DNA of 64,000 bases, taken from NCBI GenBank assembly GCA_020634575.1, contig JACKBM010000009.1, positions 1-64,000 of the forward strand, read 5' to 3'. This DNA is from Ardenticatenales bacterium (GTDB taxonomy: Bacteria > Chloroflexota > Anaerolineae > Promineifilales > Promineifilaceae). Numbering within the stretch: the first letter of the stretch is position 1; each line of letters opens with the position of its first letter. A program made the position numbers and the translations under genes. Below the pieces are notes generated by a model. It ran no database searches. It was not told the origin of the DNA and saw only the letters and a list, made by a program, of their open reading frames with translations. Below are positions 14,101 through 25,603 of the stretch, piece after piece.

Positions 14101-17100
14101 ATGCCTAAGAATAACGACATCAAGACCATCATGATCCTCGGCTCCGGCCCGATTGTTATCGGGCAGGCGTGTGAGTTTGATTACTCCGGCGTGCAGGCCT
14201 GCAAGGCGCTGCGCCAGGAGGGCTACCGCATCGTCCTGGTCAACTCCAACCCGGCCACTATCATGACCGACCCAGACATCGCCGACGCCACCTACGTCGA
14301 GCCGTTAACCGTCGAGTTTGCTGAACAGATCCTGGCCAAAGAACGGCCGGATGCCATCCTGCCCACTGTCGGCGGCCAGACCGGCCTCAATCTGGCGGTC
14401 GAAATTGCCGAGTCCGGCCTGCTGGAAAAATACGGCGTCAAACTGATCGGCGCCGACCTGCGCGCCATTCGCCTGGCCGAAGACCGCTCCAAGTTCCGCA
14501 ACGCCATGATCGAATCGGGCCTGCCGGTCACCGACAGCCGCTTCGTCAACACGCTGGAAGAAGCGTGGGTGGCGATTGAGGAGATTGGCTACCCGGCCCT
14601 GGTGCGGGCCAGCTTCACCCTCGGCGGCACCGGCGGCGGCGTCTCCCATGGGCCGGAGGATTTTGCCCGCGTCATCACCCACGGCCTGGAAAATAGCCCG
14701 GTCAACGAAGTGCTCATCGAAAAATCCCTCCTCGGCTGGAAAGAGTATGAGCTCGAGGTGATGCGCGACAACAGTAACAATTTTGTCGTCATCTGCTCTA
14801 TCGAAAATGTGGATCCGATGGGGGTCCACACGGGCGACAGCATCACGGTGGCCCCGGCCTACACGCTGACCGACAAGGAGTACCAGCATCTGCGCGACCT
14901 GGCCCGCCGGGTCATGGAAGTGGTTGGCGTGGAAACCGGCGGCAGCAACGTCCAGTTTGCTGTTAATCCTGAAACCGGCGAAACCATCATCATCGAGATG
15001 AACCCGCGCGTCTCCCGCTCCTCGGCGCTGGCCAGCAAGGCGACCGGCTTCCCGATCGCCAAGATGGCGGCGCTACTGGCCGTCGGTTACTCGCTGGATG
15101 AGATACCCAACGATATCACCCAGGAAACCCCGGCCAGCTTTGAGCCCAGCATCGACTACTCCGTCGTCAAAGTGCCGCGCTGGAACTTCGAGAAGTTCCC
15201 CGGCTCCGATGCTACCCTGGGCCCGCAGATGAAAAGCGTGGGCGAGGTAATGGCGATCGGCCGGACCTTCCCCGAGGCGCTTAACAAAGCGCTGCGCGGG
15301 TTGGATGTGGGGCTGCCCGGCTTCAGCCGTACGATTGCCGAACCTTATTCAGACAATATCCTCCAGGTACCCACCGCCGAACGGCTCTTCCAGGTTGCCG
15401 GCGCCATGGTTGCCGGCATCCCCGACGAACAGATCGCCCGCGAAACCGGCTATGACATCTGGTTTGTCGAGCATCTGCGGATGATCCTGGATGCCGAAGC
15501 AGCGCTGGTAGGCCGCAAGCTGGAATCGCTGACCGCCGCCGAGTTCCTGGCCGCCAAGCGGCTGGGCATCTCCGACCTGATGATCGCCAACGCCGTCGGC
15601 AGCGCCGAGATGACGGTGCGCGCCCGGCGCAAGGCGCTCGACGTCGCGCCGGTCTACTACCGCGTCGACACCTGTGCCGCCGAGTTTGTCGCCCACACGC
15701 CTTACCTCTACGCCACCTACGAAACACACTGCGAGGCCGAGCCAACCGACCGGCCGAAAGTGATGATCCTGGGCGGCGGCCCCAACCGGATCGGCCAGGG
15801 CATCGAGTTTGATTATTGCTGTGTCCAGGCTTGCTGGGCGCTCAGCGAAATGGGCTTTGAGACGATCATGGTCAATTGCAACCCGGAAACGGTCAGCACC
15901 GACTATGACACCGCCGACCGGCTCTATTTCGAACCGCTGACGCTGGAAGATGTGCTCAACATCGTCGACCTGGAGAAGCCGGATGGCATCATCGTCCAGT
16001 TTGGCGGGCAGACCCCCATCAACCTGACCAAGGGGTTGCAGGCAGCCGGCGCCCCCATCTGGGGCACCTCGCCCGATTCCATCGACCTGGCCGAGGACCG
16101 CGGCCGCTTCGGCGAATTGCTACAACAACTGAACATCGACCACCCCGACTGGGGGCTGGCCAAAACCGAGGCTGAGGCGCTGGCACTGGCCAACCGCATC
16201 GGCTACCCGGTGCTGGTGCGCCCCTCCTTTGTGCTCGGTGGCCGGGCCATGGCCATCGCCTACCGGGATGAGTCGCTGCGCCATTTCCTCACCAAAGCGA
16301 CTGCCGTCGCCGGCGGCAACGACATCCTGGTCGACCAGTTCATCGAAGACGCCTTTGAGGTGGACGTGGATGCGCTGGTTGACGAAGAACGGGTCGTCAT
16401 CGCCGGCGTGATGCAGCACATCGAAGAGGCCGGCATCCATTCCGGCGACTCCGCCTGTGTGCTGCCGCCCTACAAGATCAGCCTGTACCACATGAGCATC
16501 ATCGAAGAGTTCACGGAACGGCTGGGCAAGGCGCTGAATGTGCGCGGCCTGATGAACATCCAATACGCCATCAAAGACGACATTGTCTACGTGATTGAGG
16601 TAAACCCGCGGGCCAGCCGGACGGTGCCGTTTGTCAGCAAGGCGACCGGAGTGCCAGTAGCCAAACTGGCAGCCAAAGTCCAGGCCGGCGCCCTGCTGGC
16701 TGACCTTGGCTTCACCGAGACGCCGCGGGTGGACGGCTTTTTCGTCAAGGAAGTGGTCTTACCCTTCAATAAGCTACCGGGCAGCGACCCGCGGCTGGGG
16801 CCCGAGATGCGCAGCACGGGCGAGGTAATGGGCCATGCTGCCCGCTTCGGCCACGCTTTTGCCAAATCCCAGATGGCCGCCGGCACCGCCCTACCCGAGA
16901 AAGGCGGCGTCCTGATCACGGTTAACGATTTTGACAAAGCAGCGGCGCTGAAACTGGCCCGGGATCTGGACAAAATGGGCTTCACCCTCTACGCAACCGC
17001 CGGCACGGCAGCGGCGCTGGAACGGATGGGGATAACCGCCATCCGCGTCGCCAAGGCCAGCGAAGGCAGCGGCGAACAAGCCGATACCCTCGACATCATC

Positions 17101-17313
17101 GAAGATGGCCGGGTGCAGATGATCATCAACACGCCGTTGGGCGAATCAGCCCAGAGTGACGGCAACAGCCTGCGCCAGGCCGCCATCAAGCACAAGGTAC
17201 TGCTGCTGACCACCCTTTCCGCCGCCCAGGCCGCCGTCAACGGGATGATTATGAGGCGCAAGGAAGCGTATAGCATTCGTAGCTTGCAAACCCATCACGG
17301 TATGGCAAACTAG
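14101..17313 (+). CDS. carB: Carbamoyl-phosphate synthase large subunit
   Basis: A 1070-residue protein, the full length for CarB. It has the duplicated ATP-grasp synthetase halves, each opening with a glycine motif ([20 protein letters not shown] near residue 11 and [20 protein letters not shown] near 560), and a C-terminal MGS-like allosteric domain ([17 protein letters not shown]). Both ATP-grasp active sites retain the NPR metal/nucleotide motifs ([18 protein letters not shown] and [18 protein letters not shown]). No Shine-Dalgarno is visible before the ATG because the palindromic repeat abuts it, so translation may depend on hairpin folding or coupling from carA. Confidence 0.98.
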   Translation: MPKNNDIKTIMILGSGPIVIGQACEFDYSGVQACKALRQEGYRIVLVNSNPATIMTDPDIADATYVEPLTVEFAEQILAKERPDAILPTVGGQTGLNLAVEIAESGLLEKYGVKLIGADLRAIRLAEDRSKFRNAMIESGLPVTDSRFVNTLEEAWVAIEEIGYPALVRASFTLGGTGGGVSHGPEDFARVITHGLENSPVNEVLIEKSLLGWKEYELEVMRDNSNNFVVICSIENVDPMGVHTGDSITVAPAYTLTDKEYQHLRDLARRVMEVVGVETGGSNVQFAVNPETGETIIIEMNPRVSRSSALASKATGFPIAKMAALLAVGYSLDEIPNDITQETPASFEPSIDYSVVKVPRWNFEKFPGSDATLGPQMKSVGEVMAIGRTFPEALNKALRGLDVGLPGFSRTIAEPYSDNILQVPTAERLFQVAGAMVAGIPDEQIARETGYDIWFVEHLRMILDAEAALVGRKLESLTAAEFLAAKRLGISDLMIANAVGSAEMTVRARRKALDVAPVYYRVDTCAAEFVAHTPYLYATYETHCEAEPTDRPKVMILGGGPNRIGQGIEFDYCCVQACWALSEMGFETIMVNCNPETVSTDYDTADRLYFEPLTLEDVLNIVDLEKPDGIIVQFGGQTPINLTKGLQAAGAPIWGTSPDSIDLAEDRGRFGELLQQLNIDHPDWGLAKTEAEALALANRIGYPVLVRPSFVLGGRAMAIAYRDESLRHFLTKATAVAGGNDILVDQFIEDAFEVDVDALVDEERVVIAGVMQHIEEAGIHSGDSACVLPPYKISLYHMSIIEEFTERLGKALNVRGLMNIQYAIKDDIVYVIEVNPRASRTVPFVSKATGVPVAKLAAKVQAGALLADLGFTETPRVDGFFVKEVVLPFNKLPGSDPRLGPEMRSTGEVMGHAARFGHAFAKSQMAAGTALPEKGGVLITVNDFDKAAALKLARDLDKMGFTLYATAGTAAALERMGITAIRVAKASEGSGEQADTLDIIEDGRVQMIINTPLGESAQSDGNSLRQAAIKHKVLLLTTLSAAQAAVNGMIMRRKEAYSIRSLQTHHGMAN

Positions 17314-17315
17314 TC

Positions 17316-17356
17316 TTCGGGGCGGGCACGTTGAGCAGATGTGCCCGCCCCGAGGA
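17316..17356 (+). promoter_or_regulatory. GC-rich hairpin overlapping the ribosome-binding site of the next gene
   Basis: CTTCGGGGCGGGCAC and GTGCCCGCCCCGAGG form a stem of about 15 bp (one G-T wobble) around an 11-nt loop. There is no T run on the plus strand, so it is a weak terminator candidate for carB. Its right arm includes the GAGG that serves as SD for GTG 17362, so the hairpin could mask initiation. Confidence 0.55.
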
Positions 17357-17361
17357 AAACC

Positions 17362-19950
17362 GTGTCATCCAAGTTTGACTGGCGCACTGATGAGGAGGAA
17401 TGGGACGAGGCGCCAACAGAGGAGACGATACCGGCCGGTCCCTCACCCGCACGACGCTGGCCGCTCATCGTCCTGATTGTCGCCATCGCCTTTGGCCTCA
17501 TCAGCTACCTGACCATCCGCGAAGTTGATAGCCGCACCAGCGCCGCTCTGGACGCCGCCCAGGCCAATCTGCAAGCCAGCTTGCAGCAGGTGGTGCGCGC
17601 CGATCAGGAGCAGGATCCTGAACTGCTGCGTAATGTTCTGTCGGGCCGGGATGACAACTGGGCGGCGGCTGCCGAACTCAGCGCGGAAATGGGCAGCCTG
17701 TACCAGCGCGAGAGCTTTGGTTGGCAGCTTAATAGTGAACCCCGCATCATCACCCAAACAGGTACTGTCGATTTAACTGAATACGTGGTGCAGTTTGCCC
17801 TCGATTATCAAGTCGCTGTACGCACCGGCGCCCTCGAGCCACTCACCTTAAACCACACTGCCCGCTTCCGCCAGGGTACGGACGGCCGCTGGTTGCTCAC
17901 GCCGCCCGATGCTGATTACTGGGGACCAACACGGCAAAGGGCCAACAATGCGGTCGAGACCACCTTCCCCGAAATTGACGCCGGCTTTGGTTATCCATTT
18001 GCCCAGGAAGTGGAGCGGTTGGTCGACCGGGTCTGCAACGTGCTGGCGGAGATGGATTGCGTGCCGGATATTATCATCCATGTCGACCTTTCGACCGATC
18101 CGGCCAGCCTGACCAGTCTGGTGGATTGGCAGGATAGCCTGACCGGCCGGTTCGATTTTGTCCTGCCCACCCCTTCGCTCTTCGGCCAGCCAACCACCCT
18201 CCTGGGCCAAACTCGGCTACGCGAAACCTACCTGCGCATCATCGCCCAGGGCCTCATCGGCGCCTACGCCGACTACGACTGTTGCCAGCATATCGTCTTT
18301 TACGAATGGCTGCTGCAGGAACAGTTGCGGCGGCTCAGCCTGGGGCCGGGCCACCTGCCCCGCGAGCTGCCGGGGCAGAATGGGTTGTATCAGCCTGTGC
18401 CCACCCAGCTGGACCTCGAAACGCTGGAAAAAGCCTGGGACGAGACAGAACCAGCGGATTCAGACAACATCCGCAGCCTGCTCATCCCCCTTTTCAGCTT
18501 CCTGACGCGCGAGGGCCGCACCAGCCATACCGCCCTGCAACGCTCGCTGCTTAACCCTGACCAATCATTCTGGAACTGGCTCTGGAGTCTGGAAGATGGC
18601 CGCCACACAGCCGACGGCCTGCAACGTCTGTACGCTGAATATGCCCAGCAACAACAGCCGCTTAACCAGCAGGAGACATTGCTGTTGAGCTGCATCGACC
18701 AGCAGAGTAGCAGCCTGGAATTATTCCAGTTTAACCCGCACAGTAACGAACTGGCGGCAGTTGCAGCAGCCCCACCCCAGGGCAACGCCTTTCACCTGAT
18801 GTCCAGCAGCAGCGGCGCCACCTATGTCAGCAGCCTGACCACGCCAGACAGCAACTTGCCCTTTGGCAGCTGGCGCTATCTGGCTGGCGAATTGGCCAGT
18901 TTGCTCCCGCCTGCCGTCAACAATCAGCTCCTGCTCTCTGTCGGCGGCGTGGATGAGGCGATCGGTTATGTGGTGGAGTTCCCGGCCGATGGAGAAGAAC
19001 CGGCCGGTTACCTCTACTATCTCGACAGCTGCACCGCAGACGGCTGCTTGCACGAGCCGGCCCGCGGCGTCCCGCTCTGGTCGCCGGATGGCCGCTGGGC
19101 ACTGTTCGCCGACACAGATCTGAGCAACCTGGAGAATGAACGTATTCTGGCGGGCCAGGTCCAGCCCTTGCCTTACCAGAACTACCCGATCTACCTGGCC
19201 CGTATCCATGGGCGCATCCCGGCGCTGATCGGCGTCGGCCGCTCGCCGGCCTGGGTTGGGGACCGGCATTACGTTTACATTTTTGACCAATCGGGCAAGA
19301 GCACGGTTATGGATGTCAGAATGGACACAGCCGCCTTCACGCGGGCAGCCATCACCGTCAACGATCTGGCGGCGGCGCTGGAACCGCTTGTGGCGCCAGA
19401 TGGCCTTGAGGACATTTCTGGTTACGAACTTATCAGCGTCCATCCCAACCAGGCTGACCCCGACCAGTACTTTTTTGTGGTGGGCCGGCGCGGCGATGGC
19501 TGGTGGCAGGGCGAAGGCCGGCGGCTGCATATCGTCTCGCTTAATCGGGCGTCAGCCGTGGCAACCCATCTGTTCAGCGTCAGTGTGGCCGACTATGATC
19601 TGACGATTTCACCGGCCGGTGATTTCCTCACGCTTTACACCAGCCGGGCTAACTATTTGACCGGCCGGTTGTTCTACCACATCGGCCGGATTTACTATCA
19701 TGACATCACCAGCGGCGAAACCACGCCCGCCGTCTGGCAGGATGAAGAGCTGAACACCCTGGGCCAGCGCTTTGGCCACCATACCGGCGTTGTCTGGTCA
19801 CCTTCTGGCGATTGGATCGTCTCCTTTGTCGAGGGGCTGCGCATCTGGTCGCCGCGGACCGGCGTCGTCCTGGCCACGCCGCACATCCCCTCCGAGTTTC
19901 TCTGCTACGACGCGGCCTGGATCACGGATCCGGACAGTGCCAATCCCTGA
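17362..19950 (+). CDS. Tandem paralogue 1: membrane-anchored protein with C-terminal propeller-like region
   Basis: An 862-residue protein of unknown family, starting at GTG 17362 (SD GAGG; the frame is open upstream but that part is hairpin). The order is: a short acidic cytoplasmic tail with aromatic motif SKFDWRTDEEEWDEAP; one membrane helix (residues ~33-50); an extracytoplasmic region with LRNVLSGRDDNW; WLLTPPDADYWG; a central domain with LPTPSLFG and a vicinal cysteine pair in ADYDCCQHIVFYEWLL; then a C-terminal region with TolB/WD-type blades (WSPDGRWALFAD, VVWSPSGDWIVSF). The central domain sits where peptidase-MA-like proteins carry HExxH, but no such motif is present. The same architecture repeats in the next two genes. 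Confidence 0.75.
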   Translation: MSSKFDWRTDEEEWDEAPTEETIPAGPSPARRWPLIVLIVAIAFGLISYLTIREVDSRTSAALDAAQANLQASLQQVVRADQEQDPELLRNVLSGRDDNWAAAAELSAEMGSLYQRESFGWQLNSEPRIITQTGTVDLTEYVVQFALDYQVAVRTGALEPLTLNHTARFRQGTDGRWLLTPPDADYWGPTRQRANNAVETTFPEIDAGFGYPFAQEVERLVDRVCNVLAEMDCVPDIIIHVDLSTDPASLTSLVDWQDSLTGRFDFVLPTPSLFGQPTTLLGQTRLRETYLRIIAQGLIGAYADYDCCQHIVFYEWLLQEQLRRLSLGPGHLPRELPGQNGLYQPVPTQLDLETLEKAWDETEPADSDNIRSLLIPLFSFLTREGRTSHTALQRSLLNPDQSFWNWLWSLEDGRHTADGLQRLYAEYAQQQQPLNQQETLLLSCIDQQSSSLELFQFNPHSNELAAVAAAPPQGNAFHLMSSSSGATYVSSLTTPDSNLPFGSWRYLAGELASLLPPAVNNQLLLSVGGVDEAIGYVVEFPADGEEPAGYLYYLDSCTADGCLHEPARGVPLWSPDGRWALFADTDLSNLENERILAGQVQPLPYQNYPIYLARIHGRIPALIGVGRSPAWVGDRHYVYIFDQSGKSTVMDVRMDTAAFTRAAITVNDLAAALEPLVAPDGLEDISGYELISVHPNQADPDQYFFVVGRRGDGWWQGEGRRLHIVSLNRASAVATHLFSVSVADYDLTISPAGDFLTLYTSRANYLTGRLFYHIGRIYYHDITSGETTPAVWQDEELNTLGQRFGHHTGVVWSPSGDWIVSFVEGLRIWSPRTGVVLATPHIPSEFLCYDAAWITDPDSANP

Positions 19951-19959
19951 TAAAGCCTC

Positions 19960-22518
19960 ATGCCGACCAATTTCAACTGGAACACAGACGAAGAACAATC
20001 CTGGGACGATGTTGACGAAGCAGTCATCCATGAAACTCAGCGCTGGCGACCGCCGCGCTGGCTCCTGACGGGCGGGCTTGTGCTGGCGCTGGTGGCCGTC
20101 ATCGGCTTCCTTGTCGCCCGGGCTGTCAATCGCCAGGTCGCCGAGGTCACCGACGACGTCTCCTTCACCGTGCTGGACGCTGTTGCACTGAGCCAACAGG
20201 CAGCCTCGAGCGGCGACATCGACCTGTTTACTTCTGTTTTATCGGGCCGGGATCTAAACTGGAGTGAGGAGCAAAAGGATCTGGTCCGCGGCGGGATCTG
20301 GCTGGACCGGCCCCAACTCGGCCTAACGCTGGTCGCAGCAGCCGGCAGCGAAAATGGTGTGCCTCTTTCTGAAGCCGATGTCACGCTGCAACCGGCCCTA
20401 AGCAGCGCCGAGATTAACCTGACCCACACCTACCAGAGCCCGATAGGCAACGGCCTGACCGAAGAGGTCCGGCTGCAACAGACCCTTATCTACCGCCAGG
20501 GCGAATCAAGCTGGCTGCTGGCGCCACCGGAAGCCGAATTCTGGGGCGATGGGCAGACGTATGCAACCCCATTTTTCCAGGTGCTCTATCCAACCCGCGA
20601 TCAGGCCCTTGTAGAACGGCTGGTCAACGACTTGACCGGTAAAGCGATTGAACTATGTCATCTGGGCTGGCTTGGCCTGGCCACAGAGCAATGCTTGCCG
20701 GCAGAACCGCTGGCCGACATCTCTTTCAGTACCAGCAGCCGCTATCTGCTGGAGTTAAAGAGCGCCCGTTTTGACCGGACACCGCAACCGGACCTGGACG
20801 GCCTCTACCTGTTGCCGGCCCCTTCCCTCATCGGTATTCCCCTGGATGAACCTGGCTATCAGGCGCTCTATCGAGGGTACGCAGCGCTCCTGTTTGGCCA
20901 AATGATTCAGGACGCGGCTGGCTATCCTTGTTGTGAACATCAGCTCTTTTTTGAGGCCATTCTACAGCTGCAGCTCAACCAGGTCGGCCTGCAGCCCTGG
21001 CCGCTAGGGGAGGCCGCCTACAATCAGCTCTTGCGCCAGATGCCGCTCCCGGACCTGGCCAGCTACTACGATGCAACTGTCGGCTTTGCGGACGCCTCAT
21101 TGGCCAGCCAACAGCTGGATTGGATTTATGCGCTGGTCCAGTACCAGGCATCACAGGAGGGCCTTGCGCCGACAACGCTGATCCAGCGTCTGAGCGCTGC
21201 CGGCACGTTGGGCCAATGGCTGGCGCCCGTCAGCGGGCCGGAACCATTCAGCCCAGCCTTTTATGAGAGCTGGCGCCGCTTCCTTTTTGCCCAGACCAGT
21301 CTGGGCAGCAACACCGTACCAATCATTAATACGACGCAGGAGCTGGTGCTCAACTGCCTGGACGCTCGCCGAGAGTCGGCGTCGGCCACCGTGCTCACAA
21401 GTTGGTCACCAGCGACCGGCCAGTTCACAGATTGGAGCTTCTATAACAGCCCAATGTTCATGGTACCGCTGCCGAATGACGATGGGCTCGTCCTCCATGA
21501 AAATGTCACGCCGCTGTCTGGCTGGCAAAACCTGCAAGCCGTACCCATCGCCAGCCGCACAACGTTGTGGCAGAGCGGGCTGGAGCGGCAGCTGAATCAG
21601 CTGGGGCTGGCGGCGCCACGGCTGACGTTTAGCGGGTTGGTGGATCCGGCCGGTCAAATCTACCTGATGCGGCAAAGCGGCTCGACTCAGGGCTTTCGCC
21701 GAGTTGACCTCAACCAGTGCGAAAATGGCTGTCTGGCTGACAATTTCCTGGAGGATTTTAATACCTATGCTGTGCGCTGGTCGCCGGACGGGCAGTGGGC
21801 GCTGCAAGGCGTCCGCTTTCTCGACGGCAACAGCAACGAGCGCCAGAACATCTGGCTGGCCGACGGTCAGCTCAATAACGGCGAACCCCTGGCCGAAGGT
21901 TATCAACCTTTCTGGCTGTCTGCAGACCGGTACGGCTATTTCCAGGGTCAGGAGCTGTTTGTTCACGATCTGGATCCGGCCGGCGCCAGTGGTCGGAGCC
22001 TGATTGAGATTCAGCGCCCTGACACTATCATCGACAGCAGCCCGCTGCCGCTGGAAGTGCTGGCCCTGGCGCAAAATCCCATCGCCCCTAATGAACTGCT
22101 TATTTTGTGGGCCGAAGTCTCGCGCGGGCGCCATTTTCTGCTCTGGTTCGATGCGGCCAGTGGCGAGCAAGAGCTTCTCTTCGACAGCACCTTTGCCCCG
22201 GACACGTATGTGCTGCCGGAATCCCTGGCCTTCTCCGGGGATGGGCGCTGGCTGAAATATGTCTTGAGCGATGGCGCCGCCCCCAATATGCTGTACCTGC
22301 ACGACCGGCCGGTCGCCCGCGGCGACGCGCTTATCTTCGATCTCCCCGAAGCCAGCTATCTCGGCCATGATTGGTCCGCTGATGGTGCGTGGTTAGCCAT
22401 TAACCGGGGTATAACTATAGAGTTAGTATCCCTGTCTGCGGCTGAGCAATGGATTATCCCGCTGGGACCCCACCTGCAATGCAACCAGCTCGCCTGGCAG
22501 ACCATAACGACCGAATGA
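19960..22518 (+). CDS. Tandem paralogue 2: membrane-anchored protein with C-terminal propeller-like region
   Basis: An 852-residue paralogue of its neighbours, 9 bp after the previous stop. The matching landmarks in order are cytoplasmic NFNWNTDEEQSWDD, a membrane helix at about residues 34-52, FTSVLSGRDLNW, SSWLLAPPEAEFWG, LPAPSLIGIPLDE, the cysteine pair in AGYPCCEHQLFFEAIL, and the C-terminal blade motif VRWSPDGQWALQG. Apart from these landmarks, identity between copies is low, so the duplication is old. The exported part is about 800 residues. It could sense or bind an extracellular ligand or assemble with the other two; no enzymatic motif is visible. Confidence 0.75.
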   Translation: MPTNFNWNTDEEQSWDDVDEAVIHETQRWRPPRWLLTGGLVLALVAVIGFLVARAVNRQVAEVTDDVSFTVLDAVALSQQAASSGDIDLFTSVLSGRDLNWSEEQKDLVRGGIWLDRPQLGLTLVAAAGSENGVPLSEADVTLQPALSSAEINLTHTYQSPIGNGLTEEVRLQQTLIYRQGESSWLLAPPEAEFWGDGQTYATPFFQVLYPTRDQALVERLVNDLTGKAIELCHLGWLGLATEQCLPAEPLADISFSTSSRYLLELKSARFDRTPQPDLDGLYLLPAPSLIGIPLDEPGYQALYRGYAALLFGQMIQDAAGYPCCEHQLFFEAILQLQLNQVGLQPWPLGEAAYNQLLRQMPLPDLASYYDATVGFADASLASQQLDWIYALVQYQASQEGLAPTTLIQRLSAAGTLGQWLAPVSGPEPFSPAFYESWRRFLFAQTSLGSNTVPIINTTQELVLNCLDARRESASATVLTSWSPATGQFTDWSFYNSPMFMVPLPNDDGLVLHENVTPLSGWQNLQAVPIASRTTLWQSGLERQLNQLGLAAPRLTFSGLVDPAGQIYLMRQSGSTQGFRRVDLNQCENGCLADNFLEDFNTYAVRWSPDGQWALQGVRFLDGNSNERQNIWLADGQLNNGEPLAEGYQPFWLSADRYGYFQGQELFVHDLDPAGASGRSLIEIQRPDTIIDSSPLPLEVLALAQNPIAPNELLILWAEVSRGRHFLLWFDAASGEQELLFDSTFAPDTYVLPESLAFSGDGRWLKYVLSDGAAPNMLYLHDRPVARGDALIFDLPEASYLGHDWSADGAWLAINRGITIELVSLSAAEQWIIPLGPHLQCNQLAWQTITTE

Positions 22519-22522
22519 GTGT

Positions 22523-25006
22523 ATGACCCAATACAACTGGCAAAAAGATGACGATCTGGATTGGGACCGGCCGGAAGCAACAGACGAAAAGCCGCCGCGC
22601 CGCCCTTTCAGCCGCTGGCTGCCGCCCCTGCTGATCCTGGCCCTGCTGAGCGGCATCGGCTACCTCATTTACTATCAGCTCCAGGGGCGCGTGGACGAAA
22701 CAACGGCCCGGCTGGCCGAGGACGTGATCAGCAGCTATGACCTCATCGAGCGGGCCGCTCGGGCCAATGACCGGGAGATTTTTATCTCCGTCCTGTCCGG
22801 CGCCGATGATGATTGGACCAACGCCCAGGTCAATCTGCTGGAGCAGGCTAATCTGTATGACCGGCGCGCCTTTGGCCTGACCTGGCTGGGCACAGCGCAG
22901 CCAGTCACACCCACCGCCGTCCTCATGGATGAAGATCTGCTGGGCGCAGAGTTAACGGCAACTGCGCGCTATGCGGCCCGGCAAATCGATGGCAGTACGA
23001 CTGAGATTGAGTTGTTGCTCCCGCAAGTGTATCGGCTGAGCAGCCAGAGCCGCTGGTTGCTGGCGCCGCCACTGGAAGAATACTGGGGTGAAACGCGGAC
23101 TTACAGCGGCCAGTTTATCGAAATTCAATACCCGGCCCGCGACGAGCAATATGCGGAGATACTGGGCCAGGCTGTCAATGATGCGTTGCTAACCGTTTGC
23201 GCGACCAGCCCCACGCTGGCTTGCGACGCTGACACGCCATACATCATCAACCTCAGCACCCGGCCATCCGCCATTGAAAGCGCCACCGGCCTATCAATGC
23301 TGATCAACGGCGACAACGCCATTCGTCTACCCACCCCTTCGCTCGTCGGCCTGCCTACCGACGCGGCGGCCGAGCAGGTTTTGCTGCGGGGCTATACCCG
23401 GCTGATCCTGATGGGCTTTCTGGCCGAGCAGCTCGGTTATGATTGCTGCCAGCGCGCAATTTTTCTGCAAGCCGCCGCGGATTATCTGCTGGCTGAACAA
23501 GGACTGCTGGCCTACCCGCAACCAGTGGCTGAATACGAAGAGCTGCTGAATCAATTGTATGACATCAGATTTACTGGCGACCGGCCGGTCGGCTCCGTCG
23601 ATCTTTACCTCCAAGATGGCCAATGGCCCTACGCTTATGGGTTGGTCGAATTCATGCTCTCGGAACGGGTCAATAGCGAACCGGTCGAACTGCTCAGTTC
23701 GTTGCTGGCCAGCGAAGGCGACCGCCGTTGGCTTCAGTCCGGCCTTGGCTTGCCGGAAACGGATGGTCCGGCCCTGGATCGCGCCTGGTTTCAATTCCTC
23801 GCCGGCAAAGTCGCCACGCCAAGGACAGCGATTAACTGGCCCACAGGCCAAGAACCCCAGTTGTATTGCCGAGAATCCGATGCCGTGGGACTGCGCCGCT
23901 ATCGCCTGGATCCGGTTTCGGGCCAACTGGCGCTGATCGAGCCAAACGAGATTCCTCTCAGACAACCCCTTCTGGCTCCACTGCCTTCCGGCGACGGCGT
24001 CATCCTGCAGCGCGGCAACGATACGGATGTTGAACAGGGTGAATTTCTCATTCGCTACTTTGACGGGCGTGAATTAAAGCTGGAATTGCCGAGTGAAGAA
24101 ATTGTTCAGGCTTATTATGTGGGTCGCTCCAGCCCCGATCATCAACAACTACTGTTTTTCTTCGTGACGGGCCCTTTCTCGCCCGACACAGCCTTTGGCA
24201 TCTATGATCTGGCTAATTGCCCGGATGAGGTTTGTCGCAGCACGGCGGTCGCTTACGGAAGCTGGTCGACCGATAGCCAGCTCTATAGCTACCTCGACAC
24301 CAGTTCGACTGAGAAATCAGTCTATATCGTGACCAACAACGAGACAGATGATGAAATTCGCATTGAGGAAGTTGGGGATGGTTATGGTACAACGCCCATA
24401 TGGGTCGACGAGGAGACAATTGTCTTCTTTTTGGGCAACGATCTGATCCGCTATGGCGTGGCCAGTGGAGTTCGGGAGAGGCTGGCGAGCCTGGATGATT
24501 TACTTGACAGCGGCCTTCTGGGCCCGCTGAGTGATTTCCAGCAGATTGTGGCCACGGAACTTGTCGCTGTACCAGGTACACGGGATCGCTTTATCATACG
24601 CGGCCAGCTAGTTGGGGCTATCAACAGCGAGGAAAGTTTCATCGTACGTTATGATGGTCCAACGCAGCAATTCTCGCTGGTCCTGGAGCCAAATAGTTCC
24701 CGGGCCCTCCCTCTGGATGCCGGCGCCAATGGTCAATGGCTAACTATTTATGACTTTTCCCTAATGGCACAAAATGAAAATACGGTCGGGATTTACCTCT
24801 ATCATTACCCCACCCTCCAGCTGTTCACCTACAATGGCCAGCCTAGTAGCACATTTTTCTTACAGCAGGTCCCAACCTTTGGCGATTGGATCCTGCTCAG
24901 CGGCCAGGAGTTTGTCCGACTAATCAATCCGGTGACGGACGAAGCCGGTTACTTCTTCCCGGATGATGGGCTGAGCTGCCCGCTGGGCTTCTGGGCCGTC
25001 CCATGA
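22523..25006 (+). CDS. Tandem paralogue 3: membrane-anchored protein with C-terminal propeller-like region
   Basis: An 827-residue third copy, 4 bp after paralogue 2. Landmarks are QYNWQKDDDLDWDRPE, a membrane helix at about residues 32-51, FISVLSGADDDW, SRWLLAPPLEEYWGETRTY, LPTPSLVGLPTD, LGYDCCQRAIFLQAA and a weaker propeller region (YGSWSTDSQLYSYLD) in the C-terminal half. It ends in a Cys-containing tail (DDGLSCPLGFWAVP). The last four bases overlap the next start (ATGA). Function is unknown and shared with the other two copies by inference. Confidence 0.75.
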   Translation: MTQYNWQKDDDLDWDRPEATDEKPPRRPFSRWLPPLLILALLSGIGYLIYYQLQGRVDETTARLAEDVISSYDLIERAARANDREIFISVLSGADDDWTNAQVNLLEQANLYDRRAFGLTWLGTAQPVTPTAVLMDEDLLGAELTATARYAARQIDGSTTEIELLLPQVYRLSSQSRWLLAPPLEEYWGETRTYSGQFIEIQYPARDEQYAEILGQAVNDALLTVCATSPTLACDADTPYIINLSTRPSAIESATGLSMLINGDNAIRLPTPSLVGLPTDAAAEQVLLRGYTRLILMGFLAEQLGYDCCQRAIFLQAAADYLLAEQGLLAYPQPVAEYEELLNQLYDIRFTGDRPVGSVDLYLQDGQWPYAYGLVEFMLSERVNSEPVELLSSLLASEGDRRWLQSGLGLPETDGPALDRAWFQFLAGKVATPRTAINWPTGQEPQLYCRESDAVGLRRYRLDPVSGQLALIEPNEIPLRQPLLAPLPSGDGVILQRGNDTDVEQGEFLIRYFDGRELKLELPSEEIVQAYYVGRSSPDHQQLLFFFVTGPFSPDTAFGIYDLANCPDEVCRSTAVAYGSWSTDSQLYSYLDTSSTEKSVYIVTNNETDDEIRIEEVGDGYGTTPIWVDEETIVFFLGNDLIRYGVASGVRERLASLDDLLDSGLLGPLSDFQQIVATELVAVPGTRDRFIIRGQLVGAINSEESFIVRYDGPTQQFSLVLEPNSSRALPLDAGANGQWLTIYDFSLMAQNENTVGIYLYHYPTLQLFTYNGQPSSTFFLQQVPTFGDWILLSGQEFVRLINPVTDEAGYFFPDDGLSCPLGFWAVP

Positions 25007-25603
25007 TCTTCCCGGAATTGACCGACACCAGCCGTGGCCTCTGGCTGCGCCCCTGGCTGACGCCAGGCCCTGTTCCGCCTAACGTCGAACTCTGCCTGGA
25101 GTGGACCGCCCTACCTGATCGAACAGTTGGTAGTTTCGACCGGATCTATTGGCAGGAACCTGGCTATTTCCGGGGCGACCGCAAAGCAGTATGCGCGGCG
25201 CTGGCGGCGCGACTGGCGCCAGCCGGCAGCCTCACCATCCAAACCCGCCTCAGCCCCTCCACCCGGCTGCGCGGTCGCCCCGCCCGTGAAACGCAGGCAG
25301 CGGCGGATTATCTCAACGCCTTTCACGCCCTGCTGGAACCGGGCGCAGCGCCAGCGGTTGGCCAACCGGTCTGGGAGAAGTGGCTGGCGGCGGCCGGTTT
25401 GGAAATTGCCTCCTTCGCGACAGAAGACATCGAAACAGAGCTGGGCTACCGGCCGGAACACACCCCGGCCGACCAGCTCCGCCTGCGTGCCCTCCTCCAG
25501 CAAGCCCCCGCGCCAGCGAGGCAGCGCTTGACGCCCACTGTGGCGGACGCTAGAATCCTCTTTCACGTCTATCAAGCTACCATTATTTGTCGATTGAAAG
25601 CTC

